Shown here: piece by piece, positions 47,731-59,351 of the stretch | Layout of the letters: each line of letters begins with the position of its first letter | Numbering within the stretch: position 1 is the first letter of the stretch | Source of the DNA: Burkholderiales bacterium | GTDB taxonomy: Bacteria; Pseudomonadota; Gammaproteobacteria; Burkholderiales; Casimicrobiaceae | Length of the DNA: 64,000 nucleotides | Assembly: GCA_015075645.1 (NCBI GenBank) | Contig: JABTUF010000005.1 | Coordinates: forward strand, 186,001-250,000 | Reading direction: 5' to 3' | Program-made: the position numbers and the translations under genes | The notes under the pieces: generated by a model | The model's database searches: none | Told to the model about the DNA's origin: nothing | Seen by the model: only the letters and a program-made list of their open reading frames with translations

Positions 47731-47736
47731 TAGAAT
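47731..47736 (+). promoter_or_regulatory. -10 box of a likely leaderless transcript (TPR-Fic gene 1)
   Basis: TAGAAT ends 5 bp before the ATG at 47742, so transcription would begin at or next to the start codon. No Shine-Dalgarno fits in between. The -35 region is GC-rich and unmatched. Confidence 0.5.
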
Positions 47737-47741
47737 GACGG

Positions 47742-49274
47742 ATGCCCGCAGACCCGCCGGAGGACGTGACCGACCTCGTCCGCATCGCGTCCGACTTCGA
47801 TGCCCGCCGCGACGTTCGAGCCGCGGCGGAGGCTTGGTCCCGTGCCCATGTACGCGCACCGACGCGCCCGGAGATCCGGCTGGGGTACGCCCAGTCGTTG
47901 ATCCGGGCCGCCCGACCCGGCGACGCGCTTCCGCTGCTCGAAGCGCTGATCGCGATGCCGGGCGCGCCAGCGGCGGCCTGGCTCGCGTACGGCGTGGCAC
48001 TCGCGCTCCTCGACCGATATCGCGAAGCCTTGCGCGCCTGCGAACGGGCGACGGCAATGGCGCCCGGCATCTGCGAGGTGCACCTCGGGCATGGCGACGT
48101 GCTCTACCGGTCGGGCGACTGGGCCGGCGCACGGCGCGCCTATGAACGCGCGCACGAGATCGCCCCCGACCATCCCGACGTCCTCGGCAAGCTCGCGCAC
48201 ATCGCGCACATCCGGAAGGAGCGCCCGAAGGCCCGGGCGTTGCTCGAGCGCGCGCTCGCGCAGTCGCCGAGCCATCCGACGACCCGCTACAACTTCGCGG
48301 TGCTGGCCGTCCTCGATGGTCGTGTCGAGGAGGCCCGCCGGGAAGTAGAAGCGCTGCTCGCGATGCCTGGCCTCGACCGGGAGATGCACACCACGGCGCT
48401 GGAGACCCTCGCCCTGCTCGACGAACGCGATCGGCTCGCCGCTCCGGTCGCGGATGCGCTCGCGCGCGACGACGTCGATCCGCTCGCAGAAGCGTTGCGC
48501 CGGGAACCCGGCAGTCCGTTGACCGACAACGCCCTGGCCGACGCGATGCGCGAGATGGTCGATCGGGCGGCCAATGCTGCGCCCATCGATCACGCGTTCG
48601 CTCCGCGCTCCGATCGGTCGGGCCGCTGGCACGCGATCGAATCGCATCTGGCGTTTCGCACGAGCCGCGGCGCCCCCGCGCTCGAACGGGATCTGCGTCT
48701 GGTCGCGAGCGGGATCGCCCCGGCCGACAGCGTCGATGACGACGTCGTGCGTCACGCGTGCGCGGTGAAGTCGCGGCCGGCCAACCGCCCGCCCGAGGAT
48801 GCGCTGGCGCTCGACGCGTGGCTGCGGCTCGCCCACGCGCGTCTGCTCGCGCATCGCGTCGAGTGCTGGCCGGGCTTCTACAAGCCAACCCACTCGACGC
48901 AGCTCGCGGGATCGGCCCATGCGCGGGTATCCCCCCCGTACGTCAGCGGGACCGTGCGCACGATCCTGCCCGAGATCACGCGACGCCTGCCGCCGGGCGG
49001 CTGGCGCGCGACGCTCGTGCTGGCCGCGATCCTGCTCATCCATCCATTCGTCGACGGCAACAAGCGGCTGGCGCGCTTCATCGCGAACGGAGAGCTCGAA
49101 GCGGCCGGACTGATGCCGCACATGCACTCGCCGGGAAAGGTCCGCAAGCTGCTCCACCTCGCGATCGAGGCGAGAGAACGACGCGACGCCGAGCCGCTCG
49201 CCACGTGGCTCGCCGCCGCGAGCCGCGAGTCGGCGCGATTCGACGCGGAATGGGCCGCGGGCACCCTGCGCTGA
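47742..49274 (+). CDS. TPR-Fic protein 1 (Doc-like HPFVDGNKR motif)
   Basis: This 510-residue protein starts with about 230 residues of tetratricopeptide-like helices (e.g. [40 protein letters not shown]). A linker leads to [11 protein letters not shown] (Glu about 300), then a Fic core. The Fic motif is [12 protein letters not shown] (residues about 434-445): His and Asp/Glu positions and the arginine are kept, but a lysine replaces the glycine of canonical HxFxxGNGR, as in the phosphotransferase toxin Doc. The flap region ([20 protein letters not shown]) differs from those of the two downstream copies. Its function is likely post-translational NMP or phosphate transfer. It is the first of three tandem paralogues. 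Confidence 0.82.
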   Translation: MPADPPEDVTDLVRIASDFDARRDVRAAAEAWSRAHVRAPTRPEIRLGYAQSLIRAARPGDALPLLEALIAMPGAPAAAWLAYGVALALLDRYREALRACERATAMAPGICEVHLGHGDVLYRSGDWAGARRAYERAHEIAPDHPDVLGKLAHIAHIRKERPKARALLERALAQSPSHPTTRYNFAVLAVLDGRVEEARREVEALLAMPGLDREMHTTALETLALLDERDRLAAPVADALARDDVDPLAEALRREPGSPLTDNALADAMREMVDRAANAAPIDHAFAPRSDRSGRWHAIESHLAFRTSRGAPALERDLRLVASGIAPADSVDDDVVRHACAVKSRPANRPPEDALALDAWLRLAHARLLAHRVECWPGFYKPTHSTQLAGSAHARVSPPYVSGTVRTILPEITRRLPPGGWRATLVLAAILLIHPFVDGNKRLARFIANGELEAAGLMPHMHSPGKVRKLLHLAIEARERRDAEPLATWLAAASRESARFDAEWAAGTLR

Positions 49275-49360
49275 CCCGAGCTGCGGACGACATCGGCGAC
49301 GATGCCCTTCGTCCTCCATCCCGCAACGCCGAACCGCGAACGGACCCTCTCGCTCTGTCG

Positions 49361-50890
49361 ATGATCGGACACCGCAAACCGGACCACGAGGACGCGCTCG
49401 CGCTGATGCGACGGGCGTCGGAGTTCGATGCGCGCGGCGCGCATGTGGGCGCCGCCGACGCGTGGGCGCAGGCGATCGCCGCCGATCCTTCGCTCCTCCC
49501 GGCGCGCCTTGGCCTGGCACAGGCGCAGATTCGCGCGGGCCGTCCGGCAGATGCCCTGTCCGCGCTGGCCGCGCTGCGCGAAACGGCCCCCGCGATGCCC
49601 GCGGTCTGGCTCGCGACTGCCGTCGCCCAGTCGATGCTGGGGAAGCATGGAGACGCGATCGCGAGCGCCGAGCGCGGCGTGTCCCTCGCGCCGTCGATGG
49701 CGCCGCTCCACCTGGGGTTGGGCGACGTGCTGCGGCAGGCCGGTCGTCTGTCCCATGCCTCGGCCGCCTATCGGAGGGCGGTCGAACTCGATCCCGCGAA
49801 CGCCGACGCGCTCAACAAACTCGCGACGGCCGAGCGCACGATGGGCCGCCACGATCGCGCGGAAGCGCTGCTGAGAGACGCACTCGTCCTCGCGCCGCGT
49901 CATCCGTATGCACGCGTGAATCTCGGCACGCTCGAGGCCGTACGCGGCAACCTGGACGCCGGTCGTGCCCGGCTCGCCGCGGCGCTCGACGATGCGCTGC
50001 TTCCGGCAGACGCGCGGGAGGAAGCACGCGATGCGGTGGCGATGATCGACGAGCGTCGCCTGCTCGATGGACCGATCGACGAGGCGGTCGCCGGCGGCGA
50101 TCCGCGCCCCATCGCGCTCGCGCTGCGCTCGCTCGACCGTGGCGCGGCGGTCGACGAGGTCCTGCTCGCCGACCTCTCCCGGATCGTCGAGCGCCTCGAG
50201 TCCGCGCCCCGCATCGACGATCGCTTCCCGGAGGGCGCCCCCGCGTCGTTCGCCTGGCCGGCCCTCGAAGCCCACCACAACCTGAAGCGACCGCGCGACG
50301 ACGCGGCCCTCGCGCACAGTGTCGCGCTGGTCGCGGGCGAGCGTCCGGTGGCTGACGATGACGACCGCGACCTCGTGCACTACGCGAGGATCGTCGCGCG
50401 CGCGAGCTCGCCCGATCACGATGACCCGGTCGCGTTCGAAGCGTGGCTGCGCCTGCGCCACGCGCAGCTCGCGACCCACAGGCCGCGACTGGATCCCGGA
50501 CAGTTCTCGATCGTCAACAACATCGTGCGCGGAGCAAGACACGTGCCGCGCACTCCGCCGGCGCGGATCCCGGCGACGCTGCGCCGGGTCCTGGACGAAC
50601 TGTTGCCGCGGGTGCCGGGCGGCGCGTGGCGCGCGGTCTTCCTCTACCTGACGGTGGGCGAGTTGCATCCGTTCACCGACGGGAACGGCCGCACGATGCG
50701 CCTCATGGTGAACCGCCTGCTGGCGGGCGCGGGCCGCTATCCCCACCTGCACCCGCCGGGCAACGACGGCAGCATCCAGTCTGCCGCGCGGGCGACGGCC
50801 GACCTCGAGCCGCTCGTCGACTGGCTCTCCGCGGGCAGCCGATACGCGGCGGAGCTCGACCGCGCGTGGGCGGCGCGCGATCCGCGCTGA
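49361..50890 (+). CDS. TPR-Fic protein 2 (canonical HPFTDGNGR motif)
   Basis: This 509-residue paralogue has TPR repeats over about residues 10-230 ([40 protein letters not shown]), then FAWPALEAHHNL with a conserved glutamate, then the Fic core. The flap is PGQFSIVNNIVRGARHVPRT, and the active site is HPFTDGNGRTMRLMVNRL (His about residue 436), a full AMPylation-type motif. The Fic flap plus motif predicts an active nucleotidyl transferase. It lies 86 bp after gene 1 with no obvious promoter of its own, so it may be co-transcribed. The TPRs are the likely target or partner recognition surface. Confidence 0.85.
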   Translation: MIGHRKPDHEDALALMRRASEFDARGAHVGAADAWAQAIAADPSLLPARLGLAQAQIRAGRPADALSALAALRETAPAMPAVWLATAVAQSMLGKHGDAIASAERGVSLAPSMAPLHLGLGDVLRQAGRLSHASAAYRRAVELDPANADALNKLATAERTMGRHDRAEALLRDALVLAPRHPYARVNLGTLEAVRGNLDAGRARLAAALDDALLPADAREEARDAVAMIDERRLLDGPIDEAVAGGDPRPIALALRSLDRGAAVDEVLLADLSRIVERLESAPRIDDRFPEGAPASFAWPALEAHHNLKRPRDDAALAHSVALVAGERPVADDDDRDLVHYARIVARASSPDHDDPVAFEAWLRLRHAQLATHRPRLDPGQFSIVNNIVRGARHVPRTPPARIPATLRRVLDELLPRVPGGAWRAVFLYLTVGELHPFTDGNGRTMRLMVNRLLAGAGRYPHLHPPGNDGSIQSAARATADLEPLVDWLSAGSRYAAELDRAWAARDPR

Positions 50891-50930
50891 TCCGCGTGGC
50901 CTCGGCGCGGGAGCAGCCCGGACGCCTGCC

Positions 50931-50936
50931 TATAAT
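50931..50936 (+). promoter_or_regulatory. -10 box of a likely leaderless transcript (TPR-Fic gene 3)
   Basis: A perfect TATAAT is followed by CGCCGC and then the ATG at 50943, so the expected transcription start falls on the initiation codon. No -35 match is seen. This would also transcribe mutS. Confidence 0.6.
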
Positions 50937-50942
50937 CGCCGC

Positions 50943-52480
50943 ATGAATCGGCCACCGACGCCAGCGCCACCGCACACGCTCGCGCTGGCGAGGCAGGCGG
51001 CCTCGCTCGAAGCGCGGGGTGCGTTTACGGAGGCGGCCGCCGTCTGGGCGCGCGCGGCGGCATCGGATGGCGCGTTCCTGCCAGCGCAACTCGGACTTGC
51101 CCAGGCGCACATCCGCACGGGCCGGCCTGCCGACGCCCTGCCGGTGCTGGATCGCCTGCGCGCGCAGGCTCCGGGCCTTCCGGCGGCGTGGCTCGCGACC
51201 GCAGTCGCGCAATCGATGCTCGGCCGACACGACGACGCCGTCGAGCACGCACGACGCGCCGTCGCGCTCGCTCCGGCCGTCCCGGCGGCGCACCTCGGCC
51301 TGGGCGACGTGCTGCGCCAGGCAGGCCGGCTCGAAGCCGCGTCCGACGCCTATCGACACGCAGTCGCCCTCGCGCCCGACGACCCGGAAGCGAACGCCAA
51401 GGCGGCGGTGATCGCGCGCCTCGCGCGCCGTTTGGACGACGCCGAAGCGATGCTGCGCAAGGCTCTCGCGCGCGCGCCCGGCCATCCGTACGCACAGGTG
51501 AACCTGGCCACGCTGCTGCTCGAGCGCGGCCGGATCGAGGAAGGCGAGGCGATGCTCGACGCGGCGTCGGCGACGGCGAATCTCCCGCCCGACGCACGAA
51601 GCGAGATCGCCGACGCGCGCTCGATGCTCGCCGAGCGCGCGTCGCTCGCGGCTCCGCTGGCCGCGGCGCGTTCGAGCGACGACCCCGCGCCGCTCATCGC
51701 CGGCCTGCGCGCGCTGCGCCGTCCCGACACCATCGACCGCGCGCTCGTCGACGACCTCGAACGGATCGCGTCGGGCCTTGCGGCGTCGGACGGTTCGGGC
51801 GCGTCGTTCGCATCGGGCGCACCTGCGTCGTCCGCCTGGTTCGCCATCGAGGCCCATCACAACGTGCTGCCGACCCGCGACGCCGGGGCGATCGCGCGAA
51901 GCGTGTCGCTCTTCGCGCATCCCGAACGCAGGTCGGGCGACGCGGATCTCGACGTGCTGGCTTATGCGCGCGCGGTCGCCTCCGCGACTTCGTCGCCGCC
52001 CGACGATCGCGACCCGATCGCCCTCGAGGGGTGGCTGAGGCTGCGCCACGCGCAGATCGTCGCGCACCGCCCCGAGATCGGCCCCGGAATGGTCAAGCTG
52101 ATCAACAACGTGGTCGGAACAGCGGTGCACGTCCCGCGCACGGCGCCCGGCCAGATCGCGGCGACGCTGGAGGCCGTCGTCGAGATCGCCTCGCGCGTAC
52201 CGGGCGGCGCGCCGCGCGCGGTGTTCCTCTACATGGCGCTCCTCGAGATGCACGTCTTCGCCGACGCGAACGGCCGCGTCGTGCGCCTAGCGCTCAACCG
52301 CTGGCTCGCGTCGGCCGGGTCGTTCCCGTATCTGCGCGTCGCCGAGTCCGAGGCGAGGCTGCTCGCCCGCGCCCGCGCGAGCGGGGACCTCCGCCCCGTC
52401 ATCGAGTGCATCGGCGGGGGAAGCCGCTACGCCGCAGAACTCGACCGCGACTGGGCCGCGCGCGAAGCGGCGACCCGATC

Positions 52481-52484
<4 letters not shown>
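50943..52484 (+). CDS. TPR-Fic protein 3 (HVFADANGR motif)
   Basis: This 513-residue paralogue is closest to gene 2 (shared [24 protein letters not shown] TPR and matching flap). The TPR region covers about residues 10-225, followed by [12 protein letters not shown] with the conserved glutamate. The flap reads [20 protein letters not shown] and the Fic motif [18 protein letters not shown] (His about residue 437). Pro is replaced by Val and the first Gly by Ala, the latter as in Doc, while the NGR end stays canonical. The stop overlaps the mutS GTG by 4 bp. Altered substrate or donor use relative to gene 2 is inferred. Confidence 0.83.
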
Positions 52485-55083
<2,599 letters not shown>

Positions 55084-55084
<1 letters not shown>

Positions 55085-55554
55085 TGGACGAGGCGACCGG
55101 CCTGCCGCCGCCGCACACCGGTCCGGTCGCGATCTCCGCGCACGACGACGTGCCTGCGGGCGACGCCGCCACTGTCGACGCCGGACTCACCGCGTTCAAT
55201 CACGCGGCGGCGCCGCTCCACGAGGTTCGCCCCCTCGCGTGCTTCGCGCGCGACGCCCGGGGCGAGGTCGTCGGCGGCGCGCTCGGCCGCACCTGGGGGG
55301 ATTGCGCCGAGATCCAGGAACTCTGGGTGGACGAGACGTTCCGCGGCGCTCGCATCGGATCGCGCCTGGTCCGCTCGTTCGAGGCAGCCGCGGCCGCGCG
55401 GGGCTGCCGGACGTTCTATCTCGAGACCCTGGACTTCCAGGCACCTCGCTTCTACGAGAAGCTGGGCTACCGCATCGTGTTCACGCTGGACGTCCTGCCG
55501 CACGGCGTCAAGCGTCACACGATGCTGAGGCGGGACGAGGACCCCCGGCGCTGA
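55084..55554 (+). CDS. GNAT-family N-acetyltransferase
   Basis: This 156-residue single GNAT domain has the features of the acetyl-CoA site at EIQELWVDETFRGARIGSRL (motif A R-G-x-x-I-G, about residues 81-100) and CRTFYLETLDFQAPRFYEKL (motif B), with the final LGYRIVFTLDVLPHGVKRHT strand. The N-terminal 25 residues are variable. The ATG overlaps the mutS stop (TGATG). The substrate is unknown; the neighbours give no firm hint. Confidence 0.88.
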
Positions 55555-55560
55555 CGGCAT

Positions 55561-56034
55561 TCAGTGGTGGTGGCCGTGCGCGCCGTGGACGTGGCCGTGC
55601 GCGATCTCCTCCTGCGTCGCGGGCCGCACCTCGACCACGGTCGCGTCGAAGCGCACGCGCTGCCCGGCGAGTTCGTGGTTGCCGTCGAGCACCGCCTTGC
55701 CTTCGGCGATGTCGGTGACGCGCCACACGATCTCCTCGCCATCCTTCTCGGAGACGAGGTAGCCGCCGACCGCGACGTCGTCGGGCAGCGTGTCGACCGG
55801 CTCCATGCGCACCAGCGACGCGTCGTAATCGCCGAACGCATCCGCCGGTTCGAGCGTGACCGAAACGGAATCGCCTGCCTGCTTGTCCGAGAGCGCTTTC
55901 TCGACCAGCGGGAAGATTCCGGAGTAACCGCCGTGCAGGTAGGCGATCGGCTCGACTGCCTCCTCGATCAAGCCGTTGCGATCGTCGAACAGCCTGAACG
56001 TGAGCGAGACGACGGTGTTGCGGAAGACATTCAT
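55561..56034 (-). CDS. slyD: FKBP-type peptidyl-prolyl isomerase SlyD
   Basis: This 157-residue isomerase and metallochaperone has the FKBP core with VSLTFRLFDDRNGLIEEAVE and AYLHGGYSGIFPLVEKALSD (the insert-in-flap domain follows: EPADAFGDYDASLVRMEPVD). The last residues form a His-rich tail, EEIAHGHVHGAHGHHH, the nickel-binding region used in hydrogenase maturation. The ATG at 56034 is the family start. It is divergent from roxA and convergent with the GNAT gene. Confidence 0.95.
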   Translation of the reverse strand: MNVFRNTVVSLTFRLFDDRNGLIEEAVEPIAYLHGGYSGIFPLVEKALSDKQAGDSVSVTLEPADAFGDYDASLVRMEPVDTLPDDVAVGGYLVSEKDGEEIVWRVTDIAEGKAVLDGNHELAGQRVRFDATVVEVRPATQEEIAHGHVHGAHGHHH

Positions 56035-56109
56035 GGGGATCCTCGGGGAGGTGCGCGTCCGGGACGCCGCGCGGTTGGCGCGCATTCTACGCCTCGCCGC
56101 AACGGCGCC

Positions 56110-56115
56110 TATAAT
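56110..56115 (+). promoter_or_regulatory. -10 box of roxA
   Basis: A perfect TATAAT lies 18 bp before the roxA ATG, giving a leader of about 12 nt. No convincing -35 is seen in the preceding GC-rich stretch. Confidence 0.5.
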
Positions 56116-56133
56116 CGCGGCAACGCTCAGCCC

Positions 56134-57276
56134 ATGCCCGACCAAGCGTCCGCCCCTCCGATCGCCGGACTCGCCCCCGCCGCGTTCCTGCGAAGCCATT
56201 GGCAGAAGCGCTCGAAGCTCCTGCGCGCCGCGATGCCCGGGTTCACCGGGCCGTTCACGCGCGGCGATCTCGTCGCGCTCGCCTGTCGCGACGACGTGGA
56301 ATCGCGGCTGGTCGTGCGCACGCGCGGAAGCTGGCTCGTCGAACACGGCCCGTTCGCACGCCGGCGCTTCGCGTCGCTCCCTGCGCGGGACTGGACGCTG
56401 CTGGTCCAGGGCACCAACCTCGTCGACGAACGGGCGGATGCCCTGATGCGCCGCTTCGACTTCCTGCCGTTCGCGCGTCTCGACGACGTCATGGTGAGCT
56501 ACGCGGCGCCCGGCGGCGGCGTGGGGCCGCACCTCGATTCCTACGACGTGTTCCTGCTGCAGGGATTCGGCCGCCGACGCTGGCGCTGGGGCCGGCAGCG
56601 CGACGCGTCGTTCCGGCCCGGCCTGCCGCTTCGCATCCTCGCGCGTTTCACGCCGACGCACGACGAGGTGCTCGGTCCCGGCGACATGCTCTACCTGCCG
56701 CCGGGCGACGCGCACGACGGAGTGGCGGTCGAGGCGTGCACGACCTACTCGATCGGGTTTCGCGCGGCGCTGTCGAGCGAGATCGCGGAAGCCTTCCTCA
56801 CGCGGCTCGCCGAGCGTGTCGACCTGCCGGGACGCTACGCGGACCCCGACCTCGCGCCGGCCCGCTCGCCCGCGCGCATCTCGCGCGCGATGCAGGACCA
56901 GGTGGCGCAAACGCTCTCGCGCATTCGCGTCGCGAGGGCCGAGGTCGATGCGTTCCTCGGGGCCTGGCTCACCGAGCCGAAGGCGCACGTGACCTTCGCG
57001 CGGCCCGCGCGGCCGCCTTCGGCCCCGGCCTTCGCGCGCACGATCGCGCGCCGCGGTGTCAGGCTGGACCTGGGCACGCAGGCCCTCTACGATGGCCGCA
57101 CGATGTACGTGAACGGCGAATCGCTCTCGATGAACCCGATCATTCGCGCATCGCTCGCCCGGCTCGCCGATCGCCGCGGGCTCGCCCCGCGCGAGGCCGC
57201 CGTGCTGCCGCGTGAGGCGATCGCGGTGCTCCACGACTGGCACCGCCACGGATGGCTCCATGTCGGAAGCCGCTGA
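56134..57276 (+). CDS. roxA: Ribosomal protein uL16 arginine hydroxylase (JmjC cupin)
   Basis: This 380-residue Fe(II)/2-oxoglutarate oxygenase is of the YcfD/RoxA group, which hydroxylates an arginine of ribosomal protein L16. The metal site is HLDSYDVFLLQGFGRRRWRW (H-x-D, about residues 131-133) with the distal His in LPPGDAHDGVAVEACTTYSI. The N-terminus FLRSHWQKRSKLLRAAMPGF and the C-terminal winged-helix part (VRLDLGTQALYDGRTMYVNG) match the family. It overlaps the following gene by 17 bp. The L16 assignment is by homology. Confidence 0.92.
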   Translation: MPDQASAPPIAGLAPAAFLRSHWQKRSKLLRAAMPGFTGPFTRGDLVALACRDDVESRLVVRTRGSWLVEHGPFARRRFASLPARDWTLLVQGTNLVDERADALMRRFDFLPFARLDDVMVSYAAPGGGVGPHLDSYDVFLLQGFGRRRWRWGRQRDASFRPGLPLRILARFTPTHDEVLGPGDMLYLPPGDAHDGVAVEACTTYSIGFRAALSSEIAEAFLTRLAERVDLPGRYADPDLAPARSPARISRAMQDQVAQTLSRIRVARAEVDAFLGAWLTEPKAHVTFARPARPPSAPAFARTIARRGVRLDLGTQALYDGRTMYVNGESLSMNPIIRASLARLADRRGLAPREAAVLPREAIAVLHDWHRHGWLHVGSR

Positions 57277-57766
57277 CAGCGCCACCGGACCGGTCGAACG
57301 TCCGCTCGCGTCGATCGCCGAGCAGGTCGAGGCCGTCGACGTGCTGATCGACCGCGCACGGTCGCGGCTCCGCATCTTCGACGTCGACGGCAGTGACTGG
57401 GGCTGGCAGCGGGCCGAGCGCGCGGAGCGCGTGACCGCGTTCCTCCGCCGCGGACGCGGCGCGCGCATCGACATGATCGTCCACGAGACGCGCTGGCTCG
57501 AACAATCGTGCCCGCGCCTCCTCGCGCTCCTCAGGACCTGGGGGCACGCGATGACCGTCTACCGGACCGGACCGGAGGCGAGAAGCGCGATGGATCCGCT
57601 GGTCGTCGCCGACGATCGCCACTTCCTGCACCGGTTCCACGTCGACGGCGCACGCGCGGTGCTGGTGTTCGACACGCCCTCGGCGGCCCGACCACTCATC
57701 GAGCGCTTCGACGAGATCTGGGCGACCGGCGAGCCGGGCCTCTCCGGCACCGTGCTCGGCCTCTAA
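57260..57766 (+). CDS. Uncharacterised protein downstream of roxA
   Basis: This 168-residue soluble protein reads [60 protein letters not shown] and DPLVVADDRHFLHRFHVDGA, with a C-terminal RPLIERFDEIWATGEP. The pattern (strand, charged linker, LVVADxxxFLxRF, then rF.eiW) recalls single phospholipase-D-like domains that have lost the HKD motif, but I cannot place it firmly. Such proteins commonly follow roxA-type genes in betaproteobacteria. It starts 17 bp inside roxA, so it is translationally coupled. Confidence 0.72.
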   Translation: MSEAADSATGPVERPLASIAEQVEAVDVLIDRARSRLRIFDVDGSDWGWQRAERAERVTAFLRRGRGARIDMIVHETRWLEQSCPRLLALLRTWGHAMTVYRTGPEARSAMDPLVVADDRHFLHRFHVDGARAVLVFDTPSAARPLIERFDEIWATGEPGLSGTVLGL

Positions 57767-57841
57767 GCAGGGTCGGACTCGACTTTCGTTCGCGGGCGTC
57801 CGGCCGCCGTCCGTCGGTGGAAAGTCGAGTCTGACCCTGCT
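57766..57841. repeat. Long inverted repeat between convergent genes
   Basis: The arms begin GCAGGGTCGGACTCGACTTT (57767-57786) and AAAGTCGAGTCTGACCCTGC (57821-57840) and are reverse complements with one mismatch, separated by a 34-nt GC-rich loop. It begins at the stop codon of the upstream gene and ends 1 bp before the purC stop. It could act as a bidirectional terminator, but the family of GGGTC-GACTC palindromes also resembles dispersed REP-type elements. Confidence 0.75.
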
Positions 57842-57842
57842 T

Positions 57843-58568
57843 TCAGAGCTGCGGCACGCCGATCCGGCGCCCGACCTCGCGGTAGTGCTCGATGACTTCG
57901 CCCAGGTCGCGCCGGAACCGGTCCTTGTCCAACTTCTCGCCGGTCGTGGCGTCCCAGAGACGGCAGCCGTCGGGCGTGAACTCGTCGCCCAGCGTGAGCG
58001 GTCCGTCCGGATCGTCGACCGGATGGCCGAACTCGAGCTTGTAGTCGACGAGGTCGACGCCGGCGTTCGCGAACAGCGGCTTCAGCACGTCGTTCACCTT
58101 GTGCGTGATCGCCTTCATCTCGGCGATCTCGCGTTCGCTCGCCCACCCGAGCACGCGGATGTGGTCGTCGTTGCACAACGGGTCGTGCAGCGCGTCGCTC
58201 TTGTAGAAGAACTCGAAGATCGGCTCGGCGAGCCGCGTACCCTCCGCGACGCCGTAGCGCTTCGCCATCGACCCGGCGCAGACGTTCCGCACCACGCACT
58301 CCACCGGAATCATCTTCATCGCCCGCACCAGCGACTCCCGCTCGTCGAGGAGCCGGACGAAGTGCGTCGGCACGCCCGCCGCCTCGAGCTTCCCCATGAC
58401 GTGGGCGTTGATCCGGTTGTTCGTCTCGCCCTTCCCCTCGAGCTTCGCGAGCTTCGCGCCGTCGAACGCCGACACGTCGTCGCGGTAGTGCATCACGAGA
58501 TAGCGCGCGTCGTCGGTCGCGTAGACCGTCTTCGCCTTGCCCTTGTAGCGTTCCGCGCCCTTGTGCAT
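57843..58568 (-). CDS. purC: Phosphoribosylaminoimidazole-succinocarboxamide synthase (SAICAR synthetase)
   Basis: This 241-residue enzyme of purine synthesis joins aspartate to CAIR. The family markers are ERYKGKAKTVYATDDARYLV, VMHYRDDVSAFDGAKLAKLE, PVECVVRNVCAGSMAKRYGV (signature), LVDYKLEFGHPVDDPDGPLT and LGDEFTPDGCRLWDATTGEK. It is the last gene of the dapA-bamC-MBL-purC run; the start ATG directly follows the MBL stop (TGAATG). Confidence 0.97.
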   Translation of the reverse strand: MHKGAERYKGKAKTVYATDDARYLVMHYRDDVSAFDGAKLAKLEGKGETNNRINAHVMGKLEAAGVPTHFVRLLDERESLVRAMKMIPVECVVRNVCAGSMAKRYGVAEGTRLAEPIFEFFYKSDALHDPLCNDDHIRVLGWASEREIAEMKAITHKVNDVLKPLFANAGVDLVDYKLEFGHPVDDPDGPLTLGDEFTPDGCRLWDATTGEKLDKDRFRRDLGEVIEHYREVGRRIGVPQL

Positions 58569-59333
58569 TCAGACCTCCCGCCAGTCGAATCCGTCGTCCT
58601 GGTCGGCGATGCCGATCCAGCCTTCCGTGCAGCCCAGCGCGCCCGCGAGCGCCGCACGCGCCAGCGCCGACGTGTTGTTCTGCTTCGACAGGTGCGCGGC
58701 GACGATGTGCTTCAGCCGCGAGTTGTCGAGCGCGGCGAGGAGCGCCGCCGAGGCGTCGTTCGCGAGGTGCCCGAAGCGCCCCGCGATCCGCGCCTTGAGG
58801 TTCGCCGGGTACGGGCCTTCCGCGAGCATCGCCGCGTCGTGGTTGCATTCGAGCACCAGCGCGTCGAGGCCGGTCAATGCGCGCTCGACCGCCGGCGTCG
58901 ACGTGCCGAGGTCGGTGACGACGCCCAGGCGCACCGCGCCGTCGCCGAGCACGAACTGCACCGGCTCGCGCGCGTCGTGCGGCACCGGAAACGGCCGCAC
59001 CTCGATCGAGCCGACCGAGAAGGATTCGTGGCTGTCGAATCCGAACACGCGATCGATGCCGGCGAAGCGCTCGCCCACGCAGGCGAGCGTCCCGAACGTG
59101 AGCCAGACCGGAACGGCGTGCTTCGCGGCGAACGCGGCCACGCCGCCGACGTGGTCGCTGTGCTCGTGGGTCACGACGATCGCGTGGAGGTCGCCGGGGG
59201 CGAGCCCGAGGCGGCCCAGGCGCTTCGCGGCGTCGCGCACGCCGAAGCCGCAGTCGATCATCAGGCGGGAACCGCCAACCTCGACGACGAGGCCGTTGCC
59301 CTCGCTGCCGCTCCCCAACGACGCGAAGCGCAT
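58569..59333 (-). CDS. MBL-fold metallohydrolase (YycJ/WalJ-like)
   Basis: This 254-residue metallo-beta-lactamase-fold protein has SLGSGSEGNGLVVEVGGSRL at the N-terminus, metal motif VVTHEHSDHVGGVAAFAAKH (HxHxDH, about residues 55-60), GVVTDLGTSTPAVERALTGL, LECNHDAAMLAEG and HIVAAHLSKQNNTSALA. These match the YycJ exonuclease-like group. Location between bamC and purC is conserved in betaproteobacteria. The natural substrate is unknown. Confidence 0.9.
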   Translation of the reverse strand: MRFASLGSGSEGNGLVVEVGGSRLMIDCGFGVRDAAKRLGRLGLAPGDLHAIVVTHEHSDHVGGVAAFAAKHAVPVWLTFGTLACVGERFAGIDRVFGFDSHESFSVGSIEVRPFPVPHDAREPVQFVLGDGAVRLGVVTDLGTSTPAVERALTGLDALVLECNHDAAMLAEGPYPANLKARIAGRFGHLANDASAALLAALDNSRLKHIVAAHLSKQNNTSALARAALAGALGCTEGWIGIADQDDGFDWREV

Positions 59334-59351
59334 CGGCGCGCGCCCCGCGGC

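Noticed and set aside
51025..51597. Antisense ORFs inside TPR-Fic 3 as a possible antitoxin
   Set aside because: Arg/Ala-rich shadows with no resemblance to Phd or FicA antitoxins.
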